Shown in pieces: positions 18,433-27,433 of a stretch of 33,582 nucleotides of DNA; positions within the stretch are counted from its first letter, which is position 1; each line of letters starts with the position of its first letter. A model generated the notes under the pieces. That model worked only from the letters and a program-made list of their open reading frames with translations, did not search any database and was not told the DNA's origin. The DNA comes from Verrucomicrobiia bacterium Tous-C2TDCM (GTDB lineage Bacteria > Verrucomicrobiota > Verrucomicrobiia > Verrucomicrobiales > DEV007), in assembly GCA_002288445.1 (NCBI GenBank), contig NEUQ01000004.1:1-33582 (forward strand), given 5' to 3'. A program made the translations under genes and the position numbers.

Positions 18433-18936
18433 ATGCCCTTTCTCGTCATCTTGAAGCGCTTCGAAGTCTGGCTCCTCCTCGCCATCGTCGCCGCCCTGAT
18501 TGGGTTCGCCTTGCAACCGCCGCCGCCGCTCCCGGGCAGCCGCGAGATCGGACCCGAAGCCTCCCCGGGAGAAGCGCAACCACTCCCCGTCCCGTTGCAA
18601 GGTCCGCAGAGTGACGGGATTCCGGCAGCTACCACGCCTCCCACGGCGAGGATTCGTGAAGTGCACGTCACTCCGTCCTCTTCCGGATACATCGTCGAGA
18701 CCCTTATCAGCCGGGTAGGCGGACGCGCGACCGACCTCGTTGCCGGTGAGGATCAAGTGCGAGCCACCACGACCGAAGGTCAGCCCGTGAACCGCTTCTT
18801 CGAACCCTTTCAAGCGACTCCGGCCCTTCTTGCTTCAGGCGACTCGGTGTCTTCGCTCCGCTGGTGGCTGCCCGCTCCCGCCGAGTCGATTTGGATCGAG
18901 ATCGACGGCGAACGGATCGAAGCCCGTCTACCCTGA
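18433..18936 (+). CDS. Hypothetical membrane-anchored protein encoded with the Mla genes
   Basis: MPFLVILKRFEVWLLLAIVAALIGFALQPPPPLPG; one TM helix, Pro-rich linker, soluble C-terminal domain; starts 6 nt after the mlaD ORF. Confidence 0.7.
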   Translation: MPFLVILKRFEVWLLLAIVAALIGFALQPPPPLPGSREIGPEASPGEAQPLPVPLQGPQSDGIPAATTPPTARIREVHVTPSSSGYIVETLISRVGGRATDLVAGEDQVRATTTEGQPVNRFFEPFQATPALLASGDSVSSLRWWLPAPAESIWIEIDGERIEARLP

Positions 18937-18992
18937 CGGAGCCGGTCAGACAGTGCACCTTCCCGATCCCTCCCTCCCCAGCCACTCGCCGC

Positions 18993-19745
18993 ATGTCCGA
19001 TCATCAGGCCGAGCTTCTGCTCATCAACAACAACAACACCCGCACCAAATTCGCTCTCGCCTCGCGCGACGGCTTCATCGACCATCGCACCATGCCCTCG
19101 CGCGAGGTCACCACGGATGCTGTGAGGGAACTGCTTCGCGATTGGGAGTATGAAAAGGTCGTCCTCGCCTCGGTCGTGCCGTCCAATGTGGCCGCCCTCG
19201 TCGAAGCGCAGCGCGGGCGCCCCCTCGTCGAGCTCTCTCATCGGATCGAGCTCGGGATCGCCCTCGATTTCCCCGATCCGTCGAAGATCGGCGCCGACCG
19301 CCTCGCCAATGCCGTCGCCGTCGCGGCCCGTCGTCCCGATGGCCCTGTCATCGTCGTCGATTTCGGCACCGCCGTGACCTTCGACATCATCGACGCTCGT
19401 CCCGCCTATATCGGCGGCGTCATCGCGCCCGGACTCGACGCCATGCGCCACTACCTTCACGAGCGAACGGCCCTCCTTCCCGAGATCGAAATCGCCCGGC
19501 CGCCCTCCGCGATCGGCAAATCGACCGTCCATGCGATGCAGTCGGGGGCCTACCACGGCTATCGCGGTCTCGTCCTCGAGATCCTCGAACGGATTCACGA
19601 GGAAATGGGCGGGCCCGCGAAAACGATTGCCACCGGAGGATATGCGGCTTTGATAGCCGACGGCCTGCCGGCCATTGGTTCGATCGAGCCCCACCTCACC
19701 ATGCACGGTCTCCTCCGCGTTGCGGCACTCAATTTTCCTCAATGA
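18993..19745 (+). CDS. coaX: Type III pantothenate kinase-like protein
   Basis: IGADRLANAVAVAAR, VIVVDFGTAVTFDII, YIGGVIAPGLDAMRHYLHERTALLP, IGKSTVHAMQSGAYHGY. N-terminal phosphate motif is atypical (INNNNTRTK). Confidence 0.85.
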   Translation: MSDHQAELLLINNNNTRTKFALASRDGFIDHRTMPSREVTTDAVRELLRDWEYEKVVLASVVPSNVAALVEAQRGRPLVELSHRIELGIALDFPDPSKIGADRLANAVAVAARRPDGPVIVVDFGTAVTFDIIDARPAYIGGVIAPGLDAMRHYLHERTALLPEIEIARPPSAIGKSTVHAMQSGAYHGYRGLVLEILERIHEEMGGPAKTIATGGYAALIADGLPAIGSIEPHLTMHGLLRVAALNFPQ

Positions 19746-20698
19746 CGCCCCCACCAGTCATCGGCATCGATTTCGGCGGCACGTCGGTCAAACTGGCCGT
19801 CGTCTCCGGAGAGAACCTCCTTACCGAAATTCAACGTATCCCCACCCAGGATTTCGACCATCCCGATCGCCTCATCGACGCGATCATCGACGCGATCACC
19901 GCGGCGCGGGCCGCGCTTCCCGAGATCGCCGCGATAGGCATCGGGGTCCCGGGCGCGGTCAACTTCCACACCGGCATGACTTACAATCTCACGAACGTGA
20001 AAGGTTGGACGGCCGTTCCGCTTCGCGACATCGTCGAAGAAAAAACGGGCCTTCCCACCGTCATCGAAAACGACGCCAATTGCATGGCCTATGCCGAGTG
20101 GAAGTACGGCGCCGCCCGCGGGTGTGAACACGCTGTTTGTGTGACTCTCGGCACCGGCGTTGGCGGGGGACTGATTCTCAACGGAGGGCTCTTTCGCGGG
20201 GCCGCCTGCGCCGCGGGCGAGATCGGACAGATGAGCATCGACCTGCACGGGGTCCCCGGACCTTACGGCAACACCGGCGCTCTCGAACGCTACATCGGAA
20301 ATCGCCAAATCGTCGAAATGGCCGAGTCGCTCTACCGCGAGCAGGGGGTCGATTCGCCCGAAGGGCTCAGCCCGGAGTCTCTAGCCACCGCGGCTGCCGC
20401 GGGCGATGCCGTCGCCCTCCAAGCCTGGGAACGGGTCGCCCATTGTCTCGGCTCCTGCCTCATGAACGTCATTTACCTTCTCAACCCGGAGGCCATCGTC
20501 ATCGGCGGGGGCGTCTCCGAGGCCGGCGACCTTCTCTTCGAACCACTTCGCGAGACCCTTAAAAACTCCCTCACCGCCGAGTGCTTCAGCGACCTGCGGC
20601 TCGTTCCAGCCCGCTACGGAAATACTGCGGGAATTCTCGGAAGCTCCGCAATGGCATTGGAGTTGGCCCGCCCGGGAACTTCATTCATTGAGAATTGA
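19742..20698 (+). CDS. ROK-family sugar kinase / glucokinase
   Basis: VIGIDFGGTSVKLAV, GIGVPGAVN, VIENDANCMAYAEWKYGAARG, VTLGTGVGGGLILNG, GEIGQMSIDLHG; start overlaps coaX stop (ATGA). Confidence 0.92.
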   Translation: MTPPPVIGIDFGGTSVKLAVVSGENLLTEIQRIPTQDFDHPDRLIDAIIDAITAARAALPEIAAIGIGVPGAVNFHTGMTYNLTNVKGWTAVPLRDIVEEKTGLPTVIENDANCMAYAEWKYGAARGCEHAVCVTLGTGVGGGLILNGGLFRGAACAAGEIGQMSIDLHGVPGPYGNTGALERYIGNRQIVEMAESLYREQGVDSPEGLSPESLATAAAAGDAVALQAWERVAHCLGSCLMNVIYLLNPEAIVIGGGVSEAGDLLFEPLRETLKNSLTAECFSDLRLVPARYGNTAGILGSSAMALELARPGTSFIEN

Positions 20699-20722
20699 AA
20701 TTATAGAAACTATAATATTTGC

Positions 20723-20751
20723 TTGAATTGATCCTCTTCGTCGCTTAGTAT
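20723..20751 (+). promoter_or_regulatory. Candidate sigma70-type promoter for the 20835 gene
   Basis: TTGAAT - 17 nt - TAGTAT, about 84 nt upstream of the ATG. Confidence 0.45.
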
Positions 20752-20834
20752 TCCTCCGAATTCTTTTTCATTTGCCTCACCCGATGCCAATCTGGCATAG
20801 GGGGGCCTTCCCAAAAACCAAAACCATTTCTCTT

Positions 20835-21659
20835 ATGAAAACTGCAACACTCATGGCTAGCATCGGCGCGATGGCCTTCGGCGTGACCACGCCGGAACTC
20901 TTCGCGGGAGATTGGGGCAAAGCCCCCGTGGACAAAACGCCGATCGAGGAGTGCCTCGACCTTGGCGGCGAACTCAGCGTCGGCTACGAGACCGACTACG
21001 TCTTCTACGGCGTCCGCTTCGCAGGCGACAGTGTCTGGACCGACGTGAACTACACCTTCGACCACCTCGCCATCCCCGTGACTGTCGGTGCCTGGTATCT
21101 TAACGGGATCAACGGCAGCGGTTCCGGCTACGACGAGCTCGATCTCTACGTCGATTTCACCCTCGGCACCTTCGCCGGATTCGATTTCAATCTCGGCTAC
21201 TACCACTACACCTTCCCCGAGTTCCGCAGCAACGTGGCGCCTGGTGGCGGCTATGGCGAGGCTTACCTCGACATCTCCCGCAGCCTCGGCTTCGTCGATG
21301 TGGCCTACAGTGGCATTCAAGCCTTTGGCGGCGCGGGCACCTCGAGTGGATGGTTCCACGAACTGGGTCTCGAAAAATCCTTCGCTCTGTGCGACAGCGC
21401 CGCCCTTGTCTTCGGTGGCGGCGTCGGCTACAGCGACGGATACTACACGGCCGTCCTCGGCGGCGAGCCCGACAGCGGGTGGAATCATTACTACGTCAAA
21501 GCGTCGCTGCCCATCGAATTGAACTGCCGCACCACCCTGACACCCTACATCGGCTACAACGGAGCCACCAGCGGCATGATCGCCGATGGTATCGACGTGG
21601 GCCTTGGGCCCCAGTCCGACATCCTCCACGGCGGCATCTCCTTGACCGTTTCGTTCTGA
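20835..21659 (+). CDS. Outer-membrane beta-barrel-like protein, paralog 3
   Basis: MKTATLMASIGAMAFGVTTPELFAGDWGKAPVDKTPIEECLDLGGELSVGYETDYVFYGVRFAGDSVWTDVNYTF...LNCRTTLTPYIGY...QSDILHGGISLTVSF. Confidence 0.75.
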   Translation: MKTATLMASIGAMAFGVTTPELFAGDWGKAPVDKTPIEECLDLGGELSVGYETDYVFYGVRFAGDSVWTDVNYTFDHLAIPVTVGAWYLNGINGSGSGYDELDLYVDFTLGTFAGFDFNLGYYHYTFPEFRSNVAPGGGYGEAYLDISRSLGFVDVAYSGIQAFGGAGTSSGWFHELGLEKSFALCDSAALVFGGGVGYSDGYYTAVLGGEPDSGWNHYYVKASLPIELNCRTTLTPYIGYNGATSGMIADGIDVGLGPQSDILHGGISLTVSF

Positions 21660-21690
21660 CCTGGATCTCCCGAAAAACGGCGGATTTTCC

Positions 21691-21726
21691 ATCGCCTTCC
21701 TCAAAATGGGGAAGGCGATTTTTTTT
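21691..21726 (+). terminator. Rho-independent terminator of the paralog 3 gene
   Basis: ATCGCCTTCC - TCAAAATGG - GGAAGGCGAT followed by TTTTTTT. Confidence 0.9.
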
Positions 21727-21752
21727 GCCCCTTTCTCTTCCGCCCGGTCACG

Positions 21753-21778
21753 AAAAAACCCTGTCGCGAGACAGGGTC
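21753..21778 (-). terminator. Rho-independent terminator of rpsT
   Basis: Minus strand ACCCTGTC-TCGC-GACAGGGT followed by TTTTT. Confidence 0.85.
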
Positions 21779-21830
21779 TAGTCGGAGCCCGAACTCATCG
21801 TTCGGACCGAAGACGCGAGGAGGCCGGAAA

Positions 21831-22103
21831 TCAAGCTTGGGCAGCGGCCGGCTTCAGCTTCGCTGCCATGCGGGCCTTGAGGCGATCTGCGGTGCGCTTG
21901 TGGATGGTGCCACTCTTGGCAGCCTTGTCGGCAGCGGAGGCAAAGGAATTGTAACCCGCTTGAGAGGCGGCGGCGTCTCCGGTGGCGATCGCGGCGAGGG
22001 CGCTCTTGCGGCTCGACTTCACATTGGACTTGATCGCACGATTGCGGGCCGTGCGAACTTTCGTCTGACGGACGCGTTTGAGGGCGGACTTGGTGTTGGC
22101 CAT
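21831..22103 (-). CDS. rpsT: 30S ribosomal protein S20
   Basis: MANTKSALKRVRQTKVRTARNRAIKSNVKSSRKSALAAI...GTIHKRTADRLKARMAAKL. ATG at 22103. Confidence 0.95.
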   Translation of the reverse strand: MANTKSALKRVRQTKVRTARNRAIKSNVKSSRKSALAAIATGDAAASQAGYNSFASAADKAAKSGTIHKRTADRLKARMAAKLKPAAAQA

Positions 22104-22164
22104 CTGGTTCTGGTGTTTCGAAACAACTAAAAGGGCGCGGAGCATACCCCGGAAATCCGATCCG

Positions 22165-22980
22165 TCAAGGGGCAACCTCGATCGGGGTCAGGTTCCCGGC
22201 AGGAGGCGCGGAGACACTATCGAGATAAGTGGTATCGAATCCGCTCTGCTGGAGGACGTCAGCGCCGGACTTGAAGGTGCTCACCTCGTTCCAAACCGGC
22301 TTTACCGCGGGGGGGGCGAGCGGGGAAATCGGCAAGGTGACGGCAACGGGGTCGGAAAGAGGGAGTGCTTCGATCGGCTCACCCATCTCCTTGGCGATCT
22401 CGGCATCCCGCCAGAGGCCCTTGCGGACCACGAAGACCTTGGATCCCTCGCCAACCCGGTCGTGCAGGTCGATGACGTCCTTCGACTTCATCCGCACGCA
22501 GCCGTAGCTCGCCGGAGTGCCAATGGCGCGTTCGGCCGCGGTGCCGTGGATGTAGATGCAGCGGGTGTAGGCGTTCCTGTTCGAGGATTCTAGTCCGTTG
22601 AGCCAAAGAATCCGCGAAACGATGGGGTCGCGCCCAGGGGAATCCGGCTTGATCACCTCTCCAGTCCACTTGCGACTCTTGAAAACGGCCCCCGCCGGCT
22701 TGCCGGCCCCAATCTTTTCGGCGACTTCCAATTTGCCAGCCGGGGTTCGGTAGCTGCCCTTTTCGTCGCCAAGACCGAACTTCGAAGTCGAAACCGGGTA
22801 GGTTTTGACCAGCTCGCCCTGACGGTAGAGGGCCATTTTCTGCATGGGCACGGAGACTTCCATGACGTGAAGATGGTCCCGCTTCGCGGCGGTCTGCACT
22901 GCACAACTGCTCAGGGAAAGGGCGAAGCCGAGGACAAGGACGGTTCCGGCGCGCTTCAACTCACGTTTGAAAAAGTTCAT
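22165..22980 (-). CDS. L,D-transpeptidase (YkuD-family) lipoprotein
   Basis: Lipobox LSLSSC; catalytic motif YIHGTAAERAIGTPASYGCVRM; start MNFFKRELKRAGT at 22980. Confidence 0.92.
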   Translation of the reverse strand: MNFFKRELKRAGTVLVLGFALSLSSCAVQTAAKRDHLHVMEVSVPMQKMALYRQGELVKTYPVSTSKFGLGDEKGSYRTPAGKLEVAEKIGAGKPAGAVFKSRKWTGEVIKPDSPGRDPIVSRILWLNGLESSNRNAYTRCIYIHGTAAERAIGTPASYGCVRMKSKDVIDLHDRVGEGSKVFVVRKGLWRDAEIAKEMGEPIEALPLSDPVAVTLPISPLAPPAVKPVWNEVSTFKSGADVLQQSGFDTTYLDSVSAPPAGNLTPIEVAP

Positions 22981-23093
22981 AGGGGGCCTCATGCTATAAC
23001 GACTTTCTCGGTGATCTCTTAGAGAGGGCCACATGCCGCTTTCCAGCGGCGTTGACTCCAGTGAGTGGCCGGAATGAGAATCGCCTCAGATTT

Positions 23094-23121
23094 ATTATAA
23101 AGTTTTATTAATAAAAGACAA
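23094..23121 (-). promoter_or_regulatory. Candidate sigma70-type promoter for the L,D-transpeptidase
   Basis: Minus strand TTGTCT - 16 nt - TATAAT in an AT-rich divergent intergenic region. Confidence 0.45.
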
Positions 23122-23187
23122 ATTTCTAGCAAACTTTTTTTCACGATCTAAAGTTGGGTTTATTTCGCTCTCCCTGTGGATCCGGCC

Positions 23188-24129
23188 ATGTCCCTTCCCT
23201 GCCGCCTTCTCTGCCTGATTTGGTTATCGTCGTTCGCGGTTCTCTCGATCCGGGCGCAAGCGCTTGGCGAATCTCCCCAAATTCCCGAAGAACTCCTAGC
23301 TGACGACCACCTTCGCGAGGAAATGGGAGTGAATGGCTTTACGGCCCCGTCGATCCGCAAGATCTTCGACGACCTCAAGAGACTGCGTCCCCTGCCCTAC
23401 GACGAACTAAAGCGCCCCCTTCCCGAGCAACCGCCTCAGGATCGCACAAAACTTTCCCTCATCATGGGGTTGCTCCTTGCTGATGGATTTTTTGCGGTCG
23501 AGGCCGAACAATTCTTCGACCTCGAGCCGATCGGACGTTCCCTCCTCAATCATGGCAAGATCCTCGGATCGGGCACGCGTGTCTCGAGCCACATGAAAAG
23601 CATGCTCGAAAAAGGAGCCGTCGGCCAATGGGATGCCCTGAAGGAGGAGCTTTTCCAGACCCAAAAGGACGTGGAGAACGAAATGGTGCTGATCCGCGAT
23701 GTCGATGCAGCCAATCTCATCAGTCTCGGTGGCTGGCTTCGCGCCCTGGAAATCGGCTGCGCGGCCTCGCTGAATCCCTATGATCCGGCCAAGGCAGCGT
23801 TGCTGACCAAGCCGGAAATCATCGAATACTTCGTGTTGAACCTTGAAACCCTCGAGCCCCGCCTCCAGAAAAACCAACTCCTCGGCCGGATCCGCACGCG
23901 GCTCCTCGAGATGCAGAAGGCGGTCGATCTCCCCGAGGGCCAAGTTCTTTCTGAGCAGGAGGTGACGCAGCTCGGCTCGATGGTGGAAGAACTCGTCGAC
24001 CAGATCGGCGGCAACGGCCGCCTCCTCAAGACCACTCAGGACATCCGCGGGCCGAAACCGACGAAACCGGCGACAGTGACCGCCCCGGCGGCCACCGGCG
24101 GGGTCATCTCGGGTGAAGTCCCGCAGTGA
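23188..24129 (+). CDS. Secreted hypothetical protein
   Basis: Signal peptide MSLPCRLLCLIWLSSFAVLSIRAQA, then mostly helical soluble protein; no family recognised by eye. Confidence 0.75.
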   Translation: MSLPCRLLCLIWLSSFAVLSIRAQALGESPQIPEELLADDHLREEMGVNGFTAPSIRKIFDDLKRLRPLPYDELKRPLPEQPPQDRTKLSLIMGLLLADGFFAVEAEQFFDLEPIGRSLLNHGKILGSGTRVSSHMKSMLEKGAVGQWDALKEELFQTQKDVENEMVLIRDVDAANLISLGGWLRALEIGCAASLNPYDPAKAALLTKPEIIEYFVLNLETLEPRLQKNQLLGRIRTRLLEMQKAVDLPEGQVLSEQEVTQLGSMVEELVDQIGGNGRLLKTTQDIRGPKPTKPATVTAPAATGGVISGEVPQ

Positions 24130-24134
24130 GGGGT

Positions 24135-25346
24135 TCACACCCCGGGCAGAAGATACTTCGCCGCTTGATCGACGTCCTTGTCACCGCGTCCCGACAAATT
24201 CACGACGATGATCTGGTCGGGATGCATTGTCGGGGCCGCTTTCTTGACGTAGGCGAGGGCATGGGAGGTCTCCAAGGCGGGGATAATGCCCTCGGTGCGG
24301 GAAACTTCGGAGAAAGCGGCGAGCGCCTCGTCGTCGGTGGCGTAGGTGTAGTCGACCCGGCCTTCGCTCTGGAGAAACGCGTGCTCGGGTCCGACCGCCG
24401 CGTAGTCGAGACCCGCCGAGACCGAGTGGGTCAACTCGATTTGTCCGTCCGCATCAGCGAGAAGCCAAGTCTTCGTTCCCTGGAGGATGCCGAGTTTGCC
24501 GCCCTGAAAGCGCGCGGCGTGCTCACCGTGCTTGATCCCGTGGCCGCCGGCCTCCACGCCCATCATCTTCACCCCCTCATCGCCGAGGAAGGGATGGAAA
24601 AGGCCGATCGCGTTGCTGCCGCCGCCAACACAGGCGACCAGAAGATCAGGAAGGCGCGCCTCGCGCTCGAGGATCTGGCGCCTCGCTTCGACGCCGATGA
24701 TGCGGTGAAAATCGCGCACCATCATCGGGTAGGGGTGCGGCCCGAGGGCGCTTCCGAGGATGTAATGAGTCGTGCGCACGTTCGTGACCCAGTCTCGCAG
24801 GGCTTCGTTGACCGCTTCCTTGAGCGTCTTCTGACCTGCCTCGACCCCGCGGACCTCGGCCCCGAGGAGGCGCATGCGGATAACGTTGAGCCGCTGGCGC
24901 TCCATGTCGGTCGCGCCCATGTAGACGACACACTCCATCCCGAACCGTGCCGCCACCGTCGCCGTCGCCACCCCGTGCTGGCCCGCCCCGGTTTCCGCGA
25001 TGATTCGTTTCTTGCCAAGGCGTTTCGCGAGGATGATCTGACCGAGGGCGTTGTTGATCTTGTGCGCGCCGGTGTGGAGAAGATCCTCGCGCTTCAGGTA
25101 GATGCGGGCCCCGCCAAGTTTTTCCGTCCAACGCTCCGCCAAGTAAAGGGGAGTCTCGCGCCCGCAGAATTCGGCGAGGAGGCGGGAAAGCTCGGACTGG
25201 AACGCCGGATCCTCCTTTGCCTTGAAATACTCGGCCGTGAGCGTGTCGAGCGCCGCCACCAGCGTCTCGGGAACAAAGCGCCCGCCGAAGGTACCAAAAT
25301 GGCCCGTCGCATCGGGAAGGGTCTGGGAAAGGGAGGACGTGCTCAT
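24135..25346 (-). CDS. trpB: Tryptophan synthase beta chain
   Basis: [77 protein letters not shown]. Confidence 0.97.
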   Translation of the reverse strand: MSTSSLSQTLPDATGHFGTFGGRFVPETLVAALDTLTAEYFKAKEDPAFQSELSRLLAEFCGRETPLYLAERWTEKLGGARIYLKREDLLHTGAHKINNALGQIILAKRLGKKRIIAETGAGQHGVATATVAARFGMECVVYMGATDMERQRLNVIRMRLLGAEVRGVEAGQKTLKEAVNEALRDWVTNVRTTHYILGSALGPHPYPMMVRDFHRIIGVEARRQILEREARLPDLLVACVGGGSNAIGLFHPFLGDEGVKMMGVEAGGHGIKHGEHAARFQGGKLGILQGTKTWLLADADGQIELTHSVSAGLDYAAVGPEHAFLQSEGRVDYTYATDDEALAAFSEVSRTEGIIPALETSHALAYVKKAAPTMHPDQIIVVNLSGRGDKDVDQAAKYLLPGV

Positions 25347-25424
25347 CAGAAGAAGGTTACGTTGAAGGCGTCGGGTTTGTTTTCGTGGCTCGCATTTCCT
25401 TCAAAACCGCGTATGCTCGAAGCG

Positions 25425-25512
25425 TCAGAGGCTGCGGATTGAAGGCAGGTCAACCCCGCCAGGGCCGGAAGGCAGCAACGGTCGCTTGTCCTTCATTGCC
25501 GCAGTTCTCTGG
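25425..25512 (+). ncRNA. ffs: Small bacterial signal recognition particle RNA (4.5S type)
   Basis: AGGTCAACCCCGCCAGGGCCGGAAGGCAGCAACGGTCGC carries the helix-8 core with GGAA tetraloop; flanks AGAGGCTGCGGATTGAAGG and TCCTTCATTGCCGCAGTTCTCT are complementary. Confidence 0.88.
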
Positions 25513-25523
25513 CATTTCCCCTT

Positions 25524-26951
25524 TCAAGCGGCTGTGACTTTCTCGAGATCAAAAACGGTGCGGGCATCGCTGATGACGCCGGTCACGGCCGCCGCCGCCA
25601 CCATCACGGGAGACATGAGCACGGTGCGCCCCACCGGGCTCCCCTGACGACCCTTGAAGTTGCGGTTGCTTGAGCTCGCGCAGAGTTGGTCGCCAACCAG
25701 CTTGTCGGGGTTCATCGCGAGGCACATGGAACAACCCGCTCCGCGCCACTCGAAGCCGGCTTCGGAGAAGATCTTGTCGATCCCCTCCTGACGGCAGAGG
25801 TGGTCGACGATCTCCGAGCCCGGCACGGCGATCGCGGTGACCCCTTCGGCGACCCGGTGGCCCTTGAGGTATTTCGCGGTCTCGCGGAAATCGGAGAGAC
25901 GACCGTTGGTGCAACTGCCAATGAAGCAGACGTCGACGGGAGTGCCGGCAATGGGAGCACCGGCCTCGAGCTTCATGTATTCGAGGGCCTCTTCGATGCT
26001 CTTGCGGCCTTCCTCGTCGGTCGCGTCAGACGGTGACGGGATCGTTTCGTTGACGAAAATGCCGTGATCGGGGGAGATGCCCCAAGTCACCGAAGGCGCG
26101 ATGTCCTCGGCGCGGATGTTGACGATGTCATCATAGCGGCAGTCGGGGTCAGAGGCCACCGCCTTCCAAGAGGCGACCGCGGCGTCCCACTCGGCACCCT
26201 TGGGCGAATAGGGCCGATCCTTGAGGTAGGCAAAGGTCTTTTCGTCGGGATTGACGTAACCGCAGCGCGCTCCACCTTCGATCGACATGTTGCAGACGGT
26301 CATGCGCTCCTCCATCGAAAACTGATCGAAGACGCTGCCCCCGTATTCGTAGGCGTAGCCGATCCCGCCCTTGGCGCCGAGCAACTTGATGATGTGCAGG
26401 ATCACGTCTTTCGCGTAAACTCCGGGCTTGAGCGAGCCATCCACGTTGATGCGGCGCACCTTGAATTGGCTCAGTGCCATGGTCTGCGTCGCGAGGACGT
26501 CGCGGATCTGGGTCGTGCCGATGCCGAAGGCGATCGCCCCGAAGGCACCGTGCGTGGCGGTATGGGAATCGCCGCAGGCGATCGTGGTTCCGGGCTGCGT
26601 GATCCCCTGCTCGGGGCCGACGACGTGGACGATGCCCTGCCCGCCGCTGCCGATGTCGAAAAACTTCACTCCGAACTCGGTGCAGTTCTTCCGGAGGGCC
26701 TGAATCATCTCCTGGGCAAGGGAATCCTCGAACGGCTCGACTTGGTTCTTCGTCGGCACAATGTGGTCGACCGTGGCGAAGGTGCGGTGAGGGAACTTCA
26801 CCTTCAGCCCGAGGTCGCGGAGCATCCCGAAAGCCTGCGGACTCGTCACTTCGTGGATGAGATGAGTACCGATGAGAAGCTGCGTTTGACCATTGGCAAG
26901 CCGTCCCACCGAATGCGCATTCCAGACTTTTTCGAACAAACTTTGACTCAT
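25524..26951 (-). CDS. leuC: 3-isopropylmalate dehydratase large subunit
   Basis: [60 protein letters not shown]. Start [15 protein letters not shown] at 26951. Confidence 0.95.
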   Translation of the reverse strand: MSQSLFEKVWNAHSVGRLANGQTQLLIGTHLIHEVTSPQAFGMLRDLGLKVKFPHRTFATVDHIVPTKNQVEPFEDSLAQEMIQALRKNCTEFGVKFFDIGSGGQGIVHVVGPEQGITQPGTTIACGDSHTATHGAFGAIAFGIGTTQIRDVLATQTMALSQFKVRRINVDGSLKPGVYAKDVILHIIKLLGAKGGIGYAYEYGGSVFDQFSMEERMTVCNMSIEGGARCGYVNPDEKTFAYLKDRPYSPKGAEWDAAVASWKAVASDPDCRYDDIVNIRAEDIAPSVTWGISPDHGIFVNETIPSPSDATDEEGRKSIEEALEYMKLEAGAPIAGTPVDVCFIGSCTNGRLSDFRETAKYLKGHRVAEGVTAIAVPGSEIVDHLCRQEGIDKIFSEAGFEWRGAGCSMCLAMNPDKLVGDQLCASSSNRNFKGRQGSPVGRTVLMSPVMVAAAAVTGVISDARTVFDLEKVTAA

Positions 26952-27130
26952 GCTTGGGAACAATTCGGAGATTTTAGGGCGGGAAGCTAGCACAGCCATT
27001 GCGGAACGGTAACGGAAACTTTTCGAACCATTCGGGTGATTCGCGGTCGAAATCCGCCTATTCGTTGAATTCGGCAAACTCCAGTCTACAAAACCGAGGC
27101 CCCGAAGTCCAATCCACCGATCAAACTCTT

Positions 27131-27433
27131 ATGGCACCGAACAGAATCATCAGAAAACGTTCCGCTGTCGCTCTCGTTGGCGCCGCACTCGCAATCGCCA
27201 GCTGCGAAAAGACGATGGAAGGGGTCTCGGAAGACGCAAACAGGGCGGTCGAAGCCGCCAAGGAAGAGGCGGTCAAGGCCGCCGGAGAGCTGACCAAGAA
27301 GGTCGAGGAAGCGAAGAAGGAAGCCGACAAGGCCGCCGAAGCCGTGACCCAAAAAGCCACAGAAGCGGTCAAGGAAACCGTGAACGAAGCCGCCAGGGCG
27401 GTCGAAGCAGCCACCGCTCCCGCCAATCGATGA
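27131..27433 (+). CDS. Small Ala/Lys/Glu-rich helical lipoprotein
   Basis: MAPNRIIRKRSAVALVGAALAIASCEKTMEG..., lipobox AIASC followed by amphipathic EAAKEEAVKAAGELTKKVEEAKKEADKAAEAV repeats. ATG 27131 preferred to 26999. Confidence 0.7.
   Translation: MAPNRIIRKRSAVALVGAALAIASCEKTMEGVSEDANRAVEAAKEEAVKAAGELTKKVEEAKKEADKAAEAVTQKATEAVKETVNEAARAVEAATAPANR

Noticed and set aside
24126-25442. 438-aa + strand ORF opposite trpB
   Set aside because: trpB is certain; the antisense translation is low-complexity Arg/His/Asp-rich, typical of a shadow ORF.
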